DNA from: Fontibacillus phaseoli
GTDB taxonomy: Bacteria; Bacillota; Bacilli; Paenibacillales; Paenibacillaceae
DNA: 64,000 bases
Direction: 5' to 3'
NCBI RefSeq assembly: GCF_003337355.1
Contig: NZ_QPJW01000001.1
Location: 744,001-808,000 of the forward strand
Positions 43,191 to 51,917 of the stretch are shown here, one piece after another. Both the position numbers and the translations under genes were made by a program. Positions within the stretch are counted from its first letter, which is position 1. Each line of letters opens with the position of its first letter. Under the pieces are notes generated by a model. It saw nothing but the letters and a program-made list of their open reading frames with translations. It did not search any database and was not told where the DNA came from.

Positions 43191-44378
43191 ATGGCTAATG
43201 AAAACAGCTTCAATAAGATTACCGTGATCGTCCTGGATAGCGTTGGCATCGGCGAATTGCCCGATGCGGACAAATTCGGGGATAAAGGGTCTCATACACT
43301 GGGACATATTCTCGAAAAGGTACCGAATACGAGCCTGCCGAATTTGCAAAAGCTCGGACTCGGGAACATCGCTGAACTCCCCCATTTGAGCCCCGAAGAA
43401 GCACCTGCGGCTTATTATGGGAAAATGGCCGAGGTTTCTACCGGCAAGGATACGATGACCGGGCATTGGGAGCTCATGGGGCTGAAGATTGAAACCCCGT
43501 TTCAAACGTACCCGAACGGATTCCCTCGCGATTTGGTCGCCCGTTTCGAACAGGAGACGGGACGTAAAATGATCGGGAACAAACCGGCCTCGGGAACGGA
43601 AATTCTCGATGAGTTGGGCGAAGAGCACATGAAGACGGGGGCCTGGATCGTATACACCTCTGCCGACAGCGTGTTTCAGATCGCAGCCCATGAAGAAATC
43701 ATTCCGCTGGAAGAATTATACCGGGCCTGCGAGATTGCCCGCCGCCTGACCCTTGAACCGGAGCATTCCGTGGGACGCGTTATCGCCCGGCCATTCGTCG
43801 GACAGCCCGGGAATTTCAAACGTACGCCGAACCGTCACGATTATGCGGTGACCCCGCCGGAACCGACCGTTCTGAACGCCCTGAAGCATGCGGACAAGGA
43901 TGTTATCTCCGTCGGTAAAATCAACGATATTTTTTCCGGCGAAGGCATAACCGCTTCCTATCCGACCAAGAGCAACCGCCACGGCATTGACGAAACGATT
44001 CGACTCATGGGAACGCCGTTCCGTGGATTGCTGTTTACGAATCTCGTGGATTTCGACTCGTTGTACGGGCATCGTCGGGATCCGGAGGGCTATGCGCGTG
44101 CGCTGGAAGAATTCGATGCTTCGTTGCCCGATTTGCTCGCCCAAGTAGGCGAGCGAGATTTGCTTATCATCACGGCAGATCATGGCAATGACCCGATCCA
44201 TGCGGGGACGGACCATACCCGTGAGTATGTGCCCCTGCTCGTCTATGGGAAAGGGTTGTCCTCGTCAGGAAGTCTTGGCGTAAGAGCCACTTTCTCGGAC
44301 TTGGCGGCGACGATTGCCGACAATTTCGGCGTTCATGGCACCGAGCACGGAAAGAGCTTTTTGAAACTGCTGAAATAA
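43191..44378 (+). CDS. deoB: Phosphopentomutase
   Basis: A 395-residue alkaline-phosphatase-fold enzyme that interconverts ribose-1- and ribose-5-phosphate (drm in Bacillus). Metal and phospho-threonine motifs [11 protein letters not shown] (residues about 15-25) and [12 protein letters not shown] (about 83-94), plus the later ADHGNDP, are clear. The ATG at 43191 has GAAGGAG. It begins the nucleoside salvage set deoB-punA-pdp. Confidence 0.96.
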   Translation: MANENSFNKITVIVLDSVGIGELPDADKFGDKGSHTLGHILEKVPNTSLPNLQKLGLGNIAELPHLSPEEAPAAYYGKMAEVSTGKDTMTGHWELMGLKIETPFQTYPNGFPRDLVARFEQETGRKMIGNKPASGTEILDELGEEHMKTGAWIVYTSADSVFQIAAHEEIIPLEELYRACEIARRLTLEPEHSVGRVIARPFVGQPGNFKRTPNRHDYAVTPPEPTVLNALKHADKDVISVGKINDIFSGEGITASYPTKSNRHGIDETIRLMGTPFRGLLFTNLVDFDSLYGHRRDPEGYARALEEFDASLPDLLAQVGERDLLIITADHGNDPIHAGTDHTREYVPLLVYGKGLSSSGSLGVRATFSDLAATIADNFGVHGTEHGKSFLKLLK

Positions 44379-44397
44379 CCAAACGGGAGAGATGAAT

Positions 44398-45225
44398 ATG
44401 ACTACGATACTTACGATAGGCATGATAAGGGAAGCGGCGGACTATATCCGCTCCAAGAGTGATATTACGCCCAAGGTAGGGCTGATTCTCGGCTCGGGCC
44501 TAGGCGTGCTGGCGGATCATATTGAAGAAGCTACGAGCATTCCTTACAAGGATATCCCGTATTTTCCGCAATCCACCGTGGAAGGCCACGCCGGCGAATT
44601 GATGATCGGTACTTTAAACGGAACGCCGGTGATTCTGATGAAAGGCCGTTTTCATATGTATGAAGGATACGGCCCGCAATTGACTGCATTTCCGGTAAGA
44701 GTCATGAAGGAACTCGGCGTACAAACGCTTCTGGTTACGAATGCTGCCGGCGGAATCAATACCTTGTTCCAGCCGGGTGACCTCATGCTGATATCGGATC
44801 ATATTAATATGACCGGTACTAGCCCGCTCATTGGCCAAAACGATAATGAACTCGGTCCGCGATTCCCGGACATGTCGCAGGCCTACAGCCGCAGGCTGCG
44901 GGAATTGGCGCGGAAAACGGCGGAAGGAAGCGGCGTTCCGATTCAGGAAGGCGTATACGTAGGGCTGCTTGGTCCTTCTTACGAAACTCCGGCCGAAATC
45001 CGTATGCTTCGCACACTGGGCGGAGATGCCGTTGGCATGTCGACGGTGTCGGAGGTTATTGTAGCCAGACATGCGGGGCTTGAGGTACTGGGCATTTCCT
45101 GCATAAGCAACATGGCGTCCGGAATTCTGGATCAACCGCTGTCTCACGATGAAGTGATGGAGACGACGGACCGGGTCCGCGAGAAATTCTTGAGCCTGGT
45201 GCTGTCGATTATTCCAGAGATGTAA
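44398..45225 (+). CDS. punA: Purine nucleoside phosphorylase I
   Basis: A 275-residue phosphorylase for guanosine and inosine. [10 protein letters not shown], the phosphate loop [11 protein letters not shown] and TNAAGGIN, the purine-contacting Glu in [12 protein letters not shown] and [13 protein letters not shown] are typical of the trimeric PunA (PupG) type. The ATG at 44398 follows GGGAGAG by about 7 bases; an ATG at 44392 is an alternative. The window also encodes the hexameric DeoD enzyme at 49925. Confidence 0.95.
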   Translation: MTTILTIGMIREAADYIRSKSDITPKVGLILGSGLGVLADHIEEATSIPYKDIPYFPQSTVEGHAGELMIGTLNGTPVILMKGRFHMYEGYGPQLTAFPVRVMKELGVQTLLVTNAAGGINTLFQPGDLMLISDHINMTGTSPLIGQNDNELGPRFPDMSQAYSRRLRELARKTAEGSGVPIQEGVYVGLLGPSYETPAEIRMLRTLGGDAVGMSTVSEVIVARHAGLEVLGISCISNMASGILDQPLSHDEVMETTDRVREKFLSLVLSIIPEM

Positions 45226-45244
45226 ACTGGGAGGTGAGAATAAG

Positions 45245-46576
45245 ATGAGAGCTGTAGATCTGATCCGCAAAAAAAGAGACGGTATGGAGCTGACCGGCGA
45301 GGAAATCGGTTATCTGATCAAAGGGTACAGTGAAGGGGAAATCCCCGACTATCAAATGGCGGCCTGGGCGATGGCCGTTTATTATCAGGGGATGAGTGCC
45401 CGGGAAACGGCCGACCTGACGCTGCATATGGCCTCGTCCGGCGATATGATCGACCTTGCATCCATTCGCGGGGTAAAGGTGGATAAGCATTCTACGGGCG
45501 GCGTGGGGGACAAAACGACCATCGTCATCGGCCCGCTCGTGGCGGCAGCCGGCGTTCCCGTAGCGAAAATGTCCGGCCGGGGGCTTGGCCATACCGGAGG
45601 AACGATCGATAAGCTGGAAGCGATTCGCGGTTTTTCCGTCGAGTTGGGACAGGAACAGTTTTTCCGCCAAGTAAACGAGATCGGTTTAGCCGTTGTTGGA
45701 CAAAGCGGAAATATGACCCCGGCGGACAAAAAATTGTACGGCTTGCGCGATGTTACCGCGACAGTGGATTCCATTCCGCTGATAGCGAGCTCGGTCATGA
45801 GCAAGAAGATTGCCGCGGGGGCGGATGCCATCGTGCTGGACGTTAAAACCGGCAGCGGCGCGTTCATGAAGACGCTGGACGATTCCATCCGGCTGGCCAA
45901 GGCCATGGTCGATATCGGTACCCAGGTCGGGCGCAGCACGATTGCCGTCATCAGCGATATGGATCAGCCGCTTGGCTACGGGATCGGCAATGCGCTTGAA
46001 ATCCAGGAAGCGATTGCGACCTTACGCGGAGAAGGACCGAAAGATCTGGAGGAGGTTTGTCTGATTCTCGCTTCCCATATGCTCGTTCTAGGCGGTATGG
46101 CTGAAAGCGAAGAAGAGGCACGGGCGATCCTACAGCAAAAGCTGGAGAGCGGCGAGGCGCTGGATCGGCTGAAAATGATGGTCGAAGCCCAGGGCGGCGA
46201 TATTTCGCAGATCGAAAATGCCGAATTGCTGCCTCAAGCAGAGCTTCACGTTGAAGTGAAGGCGGAGACCGCCGGTTTCGTCGAGTCGATTCAAGCCGAA
46301 GAAATCGGCATCGCGGCGATGCTGCTTGGAGCCGGCCGGGAAACGAAAGATTCGGTGATCGACCTGGCGGCCGGCCTCACGCTCCGCAAAAAAATCGGGG
46401 ACCCGGTGGAGGTTGGCGAAGTGCTGGCCGTGCTGCATTTGAATTCCTCTTACGAGGTCCGGCTTGAAGAAGCCAGCCGAAAAGTGAGGGAAGCCTATGG
46501 GATCTCGGATGACAAGGTACCGCGGAGACCTCTGGTGTTCGCGCTCGTGACGCCTGAAGGTGTCCGGAGATTCTAG
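45245..46576 (+). CDS. pdp: Pyrimidine-nucleoside phosphorylase
   Basis: A 443-residue enzyme of the thymidine/uridine phosphorylase family. The signature [14 protein letters not shown] (about residues 79-92) and [15 protein letters not shown] are clear. It splits uridine, thymidine and deoxyuridine with phosphate, giving sugar phosphates for DeoB. The ATG follows GGGAGGTGAG. Its position after deoB and punA differs from B. subtilis, where pdp lies elsewhere. A terminator follows. Confidence 0.96.
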   Translation: MRAVDLIRKKRDGMELTGEEIGYLIKGYSEGEIPDYQMAAWAMAVYYQGMSARETADLTLHMASSGDMIDLASIRGVKVDKHSTGGVGDKTTIVIGPLVAAAGVPVAKMSGRGLGHTGGTIDKLEAIRGFSVELGQEQFFRQVNEIGLAVVGQSGNMTPADKKLYGLRDVTATVDSIPLIASSVMSKKIAAGADAIVLDVKTGSGAFMKTLDDSIRLAKAMVDIGTQVGRSTIAVISDMDQPLGYGIGNALEIQEAIATLRGEGPKDLEEVCLILASHMLVLGGMAESEEEARAILQQKLESGEALDRLKMMVEAQGGDISQIENAELLPQAELHVEVKAETAGFVESIQAEEIGIAAMLLGAGRETKDSVIDLAAGLTLRKKIGDPVEVGEVLAVLHLNSSYEVRLEEASRKVREAYGISDDKVPRRPLVFALVTPEGVRRF

Positions 46577-46605
46577 TAAGACGATATCCGAACGATTAAT
46601 TATAA

Positions 46606-46643
46606 AAGCGGTGCAAGAGTTCATTTCTTGCACGGCTTTTTTT
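46606..46643 (+). terminator. Terminator after pdp
   Basis: AAAGCGGTGCAAGA pairs with CTTGCACGGCTTT (stem 46606-46639) with a loop of about 7 bases and T residues. Confidence 0.85.
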
Positions 46644-46892
46644 ATTGCCGAGGCAGCTTGCAGAGTCTTCACTGAAAAACAACCAAAGAGAGCATTATGC
46701 TTAAAACTTGGCTGTTGGATTAGATTTATTACAACGCAGGAGCCAAGGCTGGCCATCAAACAGTGAAGTTCAAGTTCAACATGCAGCCCGATTGTCCGAT
46801 CATGCCTTATGAACGAGATAAAGGAATATTATTACATGAATTCGTCCATACTAGGTTAGCAGAATCCTGATTTTTGTTCAAAAGGGGGACTA
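46644..46892. other. Intergenic region before dacF
   Basis: About 250 bases without a gene I can support. Short open stretches exist but have no ribosome site. dacF is sigma-F dependent in B. subtilis, and no GYATA / GGNNANANTR pair with correct spacing was found here. Confidence 0.4.
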
Positions 46893-48092
46893 ATGTTGAA
46901 AAAGCGGTTGTTAACCGGGTTTATCGCCCTGATTATGGCACTGCCACTATGGCCAGTCACAGGCTTTGCCAATCACGGCGGACCGCATGAAAAATCAGCG
47001 GCAAGCGAGCTGGCACTGGCTGAAAACGCCCTCTCCGCCATATTGATTGACGCGGATACGGGAACGGTGATTCACGAGAAAAAGAGTCATGAAAAGCTGC
47101 CGCCCGCAAGTATTACAAAGGTCATGACGATGCTGCTCACGATGGAAGCGATCGACAAGGGCAAGCTCAAGTTGAGCGACAAGGTAACGGCCAGCGAGTA
47201 CGCATCCTCCATGGGGGGATCGCAAATCTTTTTGGAGCCCGGGGAAGAAATGACGGTAGATGAACTGCTGAAGGGCGTAGCGATGGCGTCCGGCAACGAT
47301 GCTTCCGTCGCCTTGGCCGAGAAAATCGCCGGTACGGAGAAGGCTTTTGTACAGATGATGAATGACAGAGCCCGGGAACTTGGCCTGAAAGACACGAATT
47401 TCTCCAATTGCAACGGATTGCCGGTAGACAATCATTACTCTTCTGCCCACGACATCGCCATGATGAGCCGGGAGTTGCTGAAGTACGAAGGCATAACCAA
47501 GTATACCGGGTCCTATCAGGACTACTTGCGTAAAGAGACGGAGAAACCTTTCTGGCTCGTCAATACGAACAAGCTGGTACGGTTTTACAGCGGTGCGGAC
47601 GGTCTGAAAACGGGATATACGTCAGAAGCGAAATTTTGTTTGGCGGCAACGGCCAAGCGGGATGGACTTAGACTCATTGCGGTCGTTCTGGGCGAGCCGA
47701 ATACGAAAACACGCAACAATGAAGTATCTGCCATGTTCGACTATGCGTTCTCCCAATACGCCTTGCATCCGATTTACAAAGCGGGCGAAGTGATCGGCAA
47801 GGTCAAAGTGCGCAAGGGAGAGGCATCCCGGCTGGAGCTGGCGGCTTCGAGAACGATGAGCGTGCTTGTAAAAAAGGGAACCGAGCCGGGAGCGATCACG
47901 CAGAAGCTGGAAGTACCGGAGAAGCTGGCTGCACCGGTGGCACAGGGGCAGATTATCGGCAAACTGGTAGTATACCAAAACGGACAGGCACTGACGGAGT
48001 TCGAATTGAAGGCGGCTTCAAGTATCAAGAAGGCCGGTTGGTGGACGATGTTTAAACGCACGACGTCTCATTTGTTTTTTGTAGATTCCTAG
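46893..48092 (+). CDS. dacF: D-alanyl-D-alanine carboxypeptidase DacF
   Basis: A 399-residue low-molecular-weight penicillin-binding protein. A signal peptide (about residues 1-27), the active-site S73-I-T-K76, SGN in MASGNDASVA and KTG in DGLKTGYTS are visible, then the C-terminal beta domain and a membrane-associating tail with a helix. It trims stem peptides during cortex formation. The ATG follows AAGGGGGAC. It sits directly before the spoIIA operon, as in Bacillus. Confidence 0.95.
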   Translation: MLKKRLLTGFIALIMALPLWPVTGFANHGGPHEKSAASELALAENALSAILIDADTGTVIHEKKSHEKLPPASITKVMTMLLTMEAIDKGKLKLSDKVTASEYASSMGGSQIFLEPGEEMTVDELLKGVAMASGNDASVALAEKIAGTEKAFVQMMNDRARELGLKDTNFSNCNGLPVDNHYSSAHDIAMMSRELLKYEGITKYTGSYQDYLRKETEKPFWLVNTNKLVRFYSGADGLKTGYTSEAKFCLAATAKRDGLRLIAVVLGEPNTKTRNNEVSAMFDYAFSQYALHPIYKAGEVIGKVKVRKGEASRLELAASRTMSVLVKKGTEPGAITQKLEVPEKLAAPVAQGQIIGKLVVYQNGQALTEFELKAASSIKKAGWWTMFKRTTSHLFFVDS

Positions 48093-48118
48093 CGGTTTTC
48101 TTCTAGTTTTGTCATTGA

Positions 48119-48148
48119 GAAGGAATCCATTGCTAGGTTGTAGAATTG
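48119..48148 (+). promoter_or_regulatory. Sigma-H promoter of the spoIIA operon
   Basis: GAAGGAATC (48119-48127) and GTAGAATTG (48140-48148) match the sigma-H -35 and -10 apart from the last bases, with a 12-base spacer. TTTGTCATT at 48108-48116 is a weak 0A box candidate (7 of 9). This fits Spo0A and sigma-H control of spoIIA. Confidence 0.75.
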
Positions 48149-48181
48149 TTGTGTTCATGTCAGGGAGGAGAGTGAACAGAC

Positions 48182-48535
48182 GTGAATTTGCAAATGGAAA
48201 TGGAAAGACACCGGGAAACGTTGGTAGTACGTTTAGTAGGAGAACTGGATCATCATACGGCGGATGAAGTCCGGATGTCCCTCGATGGTGAGATCGGCCG
48301 CGGCGCCTGCCGCCACCTTGTTCTGAGTCTCGAGTCTCTGCAGTTTATGGACAGCTCGGGCATCGGGGTTATTTTGGGAAGATACAAGCTGATCAAGCAA
48401 AAAGGCGGCCGAATGGTCATTTGCGGCGTGAATCCGCCGGTATACCGGTTGTTGGAGATGTCTGGGCTCTTCAAAATCATGTCCGTCTACGAAAACGAGA
48501 GCACCGCTCTGTCGGAACTGGAGGTCGCCCTATGA
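48182..48535 (+). CDS. spoIIAA: Anti-sigma F factor antagonist SpoIIAA
   Basis: A 117-residue STAS-domain protein. The phosphorylated Ser58 is in FMDSSGIGV. Unphosphorylated SpoIIAA binds SpoIIAB and frees sigma-F in the forespore. The GTG start at 48182 is preceded by GGGAGGAGAG. Its stop overlaps the spoIIAB start by ATGA. Confidence 0.96.
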   Translation: MNLQMEMERHRETLVVRLVGELDHHTADEVRMSLDGEIGRGACRHLVLSLESLQFMDSSGIGVILGRYKLIKQKGGRMVICGVNPPVYRLLEMSGLFKIMSVYENESTALSELEVAL

Positions 48536-48984
48536 ACCAGACCGAACGCAATTTCATGACCCTGCAATTTGCCGCCAAATCGGAGAATGAATCTTTTGCC
48601 CGCGTTACCGTCGCTGCTTTTGTTTCCCAACTAGATCCGACTATGGATGAGATTACGGATTTGAAGACGGTGGTTTCCGAGGCGGTTACCAATTCCATTA
48701 TTCATGGATATGACGGGGATCCGGAAGGGGTCGTTACGATTTCCGCGGCGATCGAGGGGGACATCGTGACCCTGATCGTGGAAGACAAGGGACGAGGGAT
48801 AGAAGATGTAGAGCTAGCCAAACAGCCGCTGTTTACCTCCAAGCCGGAGTTGGAACGGTCCGGGATGGGTTTTACGATCATGGAGAACTTTATGGATGAA
48901 TTTGACGTGACCAGCGAACTGGGCGGAGGCACTTCCATCCGGATGAAGAAGAGGATTGTATCAAAGAAAGCTTTATACAATTAG
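48532..48984 (+). CDS. spoIIAB: Anti-sigma F factor / serine kinase SpoIIAB
   Basis: A 150-residue GHKL-type kinase. The N box is [14 protein letters not shown] (about residues 41-54) and the G1 box [25 protein letters not shown] is the G2-like region. It holds sigma-F inactive and phosphorylates SpoIIAA. The ATG at 48532 overlaps the spoIIAA stop; the frame is open further up but inside spoIIAA. Confidence 0.96.
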   Translation: MNQTERNFMTLQFAAKSENESFARVTVAAFVSQLDPTMDEITDLKTVVSEAVTNSIIHGYDGDPEGVVTISAAIEGDIVTLIVEDKGRGIEDVELAKQPLFTSKPELERSGMGFTIMENFMDEFDVTSELGGGTSIRMKKRIVSKKALYN

Positions 48985-48996
48985 GGGTTGGGAGCT

Positions 48997-49752
48997 ATGG
49001 ATGCCGAAGTGAAGCAAGCCTCGAGAGAGTATTTGGACGACACCGAAGTTAAACGGTTGATTGCGCTGAGCCAAAGCGGAGACTCCGCTGCCAGGGACCG
49101 TCTTGTGAATTGCAATATCCGGCTGGTCTGGTCGGTCGTACAGCGGTTTATGAACCGGGGCTACGAGCCTGAAGACCTGTTCCAGATTGGCTGTATCGGT
49201 CTCCTGAAATCGGTTGATAAGTTCGATCTCAGTTATGACGTGAAATTTTCAACCTACGCCGTTCCGATGATTATCGGGGAAATTCAGCGCTTTTTGCGTG
49301 ACGACGGGACCCTAAAGGTTAGCCGCTCGCTTAAGGAAATGGCCAACAAAGTACGCAAAAAGAAGGATGAGCTATCCAAGCTGCTGAATCGGCTTCCGAC
49401 CGTGAAGGAAGTGGCCGAAGAATTGGGGGTTACGCCGGAAGACGTCGTATTCGCCCAGGAGGCGAACAAGCCGCCGGCTTCCATTCATGAGACCGTATTT
49501 GAGAATGACGGAGATCCGATCACGCTGATGGATCAAATCGCCGATGAGTCCCAGGAGCGCTGGTTTGACAAACTCGCTTTGCATGAGGCGATCGACGGGT
49601 TGTCCGAACGGGAGAGGTTAATCGTTTATTTGCGGTATTACCGCGATCAGACGCAGTCCGAGGTGGCCAACCGGCTGGGGATTTCCCAAGTGCAAGTCTC
49701 AAGGCTGGAAAAGAAAATATTGCAAAACATTCGCGACCAGATCGCGCAATAG
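48997..49752 (+). CDS. sigF: RNA polymerase sigma factor SigF
   Basis: A 251-residue sigma-70 family factor with regions 2 (GCIGLLKSVDKFDLSYDVKF), 3 and 4 (the HTH QSEVANRLGISQVQVSRLEKK). It is the first forespore-specific sigma factor. The ATG at 48997 has AGGGG at 48984-48988; an in-frame TTG at 48988 is possible. It is the third gene of the spoIIA operon. A stem with long loop (49768-49815) follows. Confidence 0.96.
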   Translation: MDAEVKQASREYLDDTEVKRLIALSQSGDSAARDRLVNCNIRLVWSVVQRFMNRGYEPEDLFQIGCIGLLKSVDKFDLSYDVKFSTYAVPMIIGEIQRFLRDDGTLKVSRSLKEMANKVRKKKDELSKLLNRLPTVKEVAEELGVTPEDVVFAQEANKPPASIHETVFENDGDPITLMDQIADESQERWFDKLALHEAIDGLSERERLIVYLRYYRDQTQSEVANRLGISQVQVSRLEKKILQNIRDQIAQ

Positions 49753-49767
49753 ATAGTTGTTGATAAG

Positions 49768-49820
49768 ATCCCCTTTATGTAGGCCGTGTGAACAATGCGG
49801 TTTACCGGAGGGGATTTTTA
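49768..49820 (+). terminator. Terminator candidate after sigF
   Basis: ATCCCCT (49768-49774) pairs with AGGGGAT (49809-49815), followed by TTTTT. The intervening 34 bases can fold into a smaller stem, so the structure is plausible but weaker than others here. Confidence 0.55.
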
Positions 49821-49924
49821 TGCAACATGATGCTTTTTGAGGTATTCATGTACGGGCATGGATACATCTTATATAATAAAAACATGTTCGACCATCAAAA
49901 CTGATTATGAAGGAGATTCTTATC

Positions 49925-50632
49925 ATGAGTGTACATATTGCAGCCAAAGCCGGCGAAATTGCGGAAACGATCCTTTTGCCGGGAGACCCGCTCCGGGCCA
50001 AATATATTGCCGAAACGTATTTGAGCGACGTAATCTGCTATAACGAAGTGCGCGGAATGCTTGGATTTACGGGTACCTATCAAGGGAAAAGGATTTCCGT
50101 TCAAGGTTCCGGCATGGGCATCCCGTCCATTTCGATTTACGCGAATGAATTGATCAAGGAATATGGCGTGAAAAACCTGATTCGCGTCGGCACCTGCGGA
50201 GGGATGCAGGAACATGTCCATGTACGCGACGTGATTCTGGCTCAAGCCTCCTGCACCGACTCCAGCATGAACCGCCATGTGTTCGGCGGTTACGACTTTG
50301 CTCCGATCGCCAGCTTTCACTTATTGAAGGCGGCTTATGAACGCGGCGTGGCAAAAGGTTTGAAGCTGCATGTCGGCAACATTTTCAGTTCGGACATGTT
50401 CTATAGGGACGATACGTCCGTTACCCAACTGCTGATGAAATACGGGGTGCTCGGGGTGGAGATGGAAACTACGGCGCTGTATACGCTGGCCGCCAAATAC
50501 GGAGTGAACGCGCTGACGATTCTGACCGTGAGCGACCATTTATTGACCGGAGAAGAAACCACCTCGGAAGAACGCCAAACTACTTTCAACCAGATGATGG
50601 AAGTAGCGTTGGACACGGCTGCGACGCTGTAA
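49925..50632 (+). CDS. deoD: Purine nucleoside phosphorylase DeoD
   Basis: A 235-residue hexameric phosphorylase. [14 protein letters not shown] (residues about 18-31), the phosphate-site Arg in RVGTCGGMQ, and [17 protein letters not shown] with catalytic SDHLLTG are typical. It acts on adenosine and inosine, unlike PunA. The ATG at 49925 has AAGGAGATTC. It interrupts the usual sigF-spoVAA contact and has its own terminator, so it is likely an independently expressed gene. Confidence 0.95.
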   Translation: MSVHIAAKAGEIAETILLPGDPLRAKYIAETYLSDVICYNEVRGMLGFTGTYQGKRISVQGSGMGIPSISIYANELIKEYGVKNLIRVGTCGGMQEHVHVRDVILAQASCTDSSMNRHVFGGYDFAPIASFHLLKAAYERGVAKGLKLHVGNIFSSDMFYRDDTSVTQLLMKYGVLGVEMETTALYTLAAKYGVNALTILTVSDHLLTGEETTSEERQTTFNQMMEVALDTAATL

Positions 50633-50697
50633 AGCAGGGTGAATTCCGTGTTATAGCTTCGCCCATAATCCTGTAAAAATTAATGAGATGCGATGAG

Positions 50698-50740
50698 GTC
50701 GAGTAAAGGAGTAATAGCTCCTACCCGGCCTTTTCTTTTT
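50698..50740 (+). terminator. Terminator after deoD
   Basis: GTCGAGTA.AGGAG pairs with CTCCT.ACCCGGC with small mismatches and a loop TAATAG, followed by T/C-rich bases. It separates deoD from the spoVA genes. Confidence 0.65.
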
Positions 50741-50762
50741 GTTGCATAACGCGGAAGCCGGG

Positions 50763-50792
50763 GAGTAAATCGGAGGCGGGCTTGGCATACTA
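50763..50792 (+). promoter_or_regulatory. Sigma-G type promoter of spoVAA
   Basis: CATACTA (50786-50792) is a full match to the sigma-G -10 CATNHTA, with GAGTA (50763-50767), a 4 of 5 match to the -35 GHATR, after an 18-base spacer. The transcript would start near 50799, which rules out the in-frame TTG at 50782 and supports the ATG at 50821 as the spoVAA start. Confidence 0.6.
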
Positions 50793-50820
50793 TGGGCAAT
50801 ACGGCAGTAAAGGGGTGTCC

Positions 50821-51471
50821 ATGATGGAGAAGGGGACGGTCTCTCCCGTTTATCTGCGCCTGCGCAAGCAGGTAAAGCTCCCGATCGGATCGCCGGTAAG
50901 GCTGGGGGATATTGCGCGTATCCTGGCCGAACCCGAGCTCGAACCCGGGCTTTTGGGACTCGTACTGGACCGGCCGGAATACAGCGACGGCAATCTGATC
51001 GTGATCGACATGCTCCTTGTTATTGCCTGCATAAGGCGGAAGTATCCTTCGATCAGGGTGGAAGTGCTAGGGGAGCCGCATGTACTAGTGGAGATGGTTT
51101 CGAGTGAAAAGAAACCATCCTTGATTCTGTTTGCTATCGTTTGGCTGCTGCTGTTTTTCGGTGCAGGCCTGACGATTATGAATTTTCACGCTGATGTCAG
51201 CATGCCTGCAGTGCAGGTTCGGATCGTCGAAATGCTTACCGGAAAGAAAGATGATCATCCTTATTTGTTTCAAGGCGCTTATTCCATAGGCATCGGTTTC
51301 GGGATGATCATTTTTTTTAATCATTTGTTCAAGAAGAAGTGGAATGAAGAGCCTACCCCGCTGGAAGTTGAAATGTACTTGTACCAGGAAAACTTGAATC
51401 AATATGTCGTCGCCGAGGAATACGAGAAAATGCGCAAAGCCGAAGTTTTCGGAAAGGAGAAACATCCTTGA
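50821..51471 (+). CDS. spoVAA: Stage V sporulation protein AA
   Basis: A 216-residue membrane protein with an N-terminal soluble domain (about 1-95) and two membrane helices (about 103-123 and 155-175). SpoVAA belongs to the SpoVA set, which moves dipicolinic acid into the spore core. The ATG at 50821 follows AAGGGG and lies just after the predicted sigma-G start. It ends overlapping spoVAB by TTGA. Confidence 0.92.
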   Translation: MMEKGTVSPVYLRLRKQVKLPIGSPVRLGDIARILAEPELEPGLLGLVLDRPEYSDGNLIVIDMLLVIACIRRKYPSIRVEVLGEPHVLVEMVSSEKKPSLILFAIVWLLLFFGAGLTIMNFHADVSMPAVQVRIVEMLTGKKDDHPYLFQGAYSIGIGFGMIIFFNHLFKKKWNEEPTPLEVEMYLYQENLNQYVVAEEYEKMRKAEVFGKEKHP

Positions 51472-51893
51472 GCCCTTCCATTTCCGCGATTCTCTCTCTT
51501 TTTCTTGGTTTGTCGGGAGGCATCGCCGTCGGAGGCGGGGTGATTGCCTTATATATCGTACTGGACATGATTCCTCGTCTGGCCCAGATCACGAGATCCT
51601 ATGACAAGGTTCATTGGTATGAGGGAGCGATGGTAAGCGGCTCTTTTCTCGGTACCGTTGCGGATTTTTGGAACTGGGACATTCATGGTCCATGGATTGG
51701 CACCGGGGTGGTCGGCTTATTTAACGGGGTATTTGTCGGCATGCTGGCAGCGGCGCTCACGGAAGTACTGAATGTGCTGCCTATATTGGCGAAAAGATTG
51801 CATATGCAAAAATATTTGTTCGGTTTTCTTCTCGCTATGGTTTTCGGTAAGGTAGCGGGTTCGTTGTTTGAATGGTTTGTATATAGGCGTTAA
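51468..51893 (+). CDS. spoVAB: Stage V sporulation protein AB
   Basis: A 141-residue membrane protein with about four helices, matching SpoVAB in length and in the run GLFNGVFVGMLAAALTEVLNV. It starts at a TTG overlapping spoVAA, with AAGGAG about 10 bases upstream. The next gene is spoVAF, so spoVAC, spoVAD and spoVAE, which encode the core channel parts in Bacillus, are not between them. Confidence 0.92.
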   Translation: MSPSISAILSLFLGLSGGIAVGGGVIALYIVLDMIPRLAQITRSYDKVHWYEGAMVSGSFLGTVADFWNWDIHGPWIGTGVVGLFNGVFVGMLAAALTEVLNVLPILAKRLHMQKYLFGFLLAMVFGKVAGSLFEWFVYRR

Positions 51894-51917
51894 TACAGTC
51901 AAGGAGGGTTGCCAGCG

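Noticed and set aside
46560-46766. 68-codon frame after pdp
   Set aside because: It crosses the pdp terminator hairpin and has no ribosome site or recognisable pattern.
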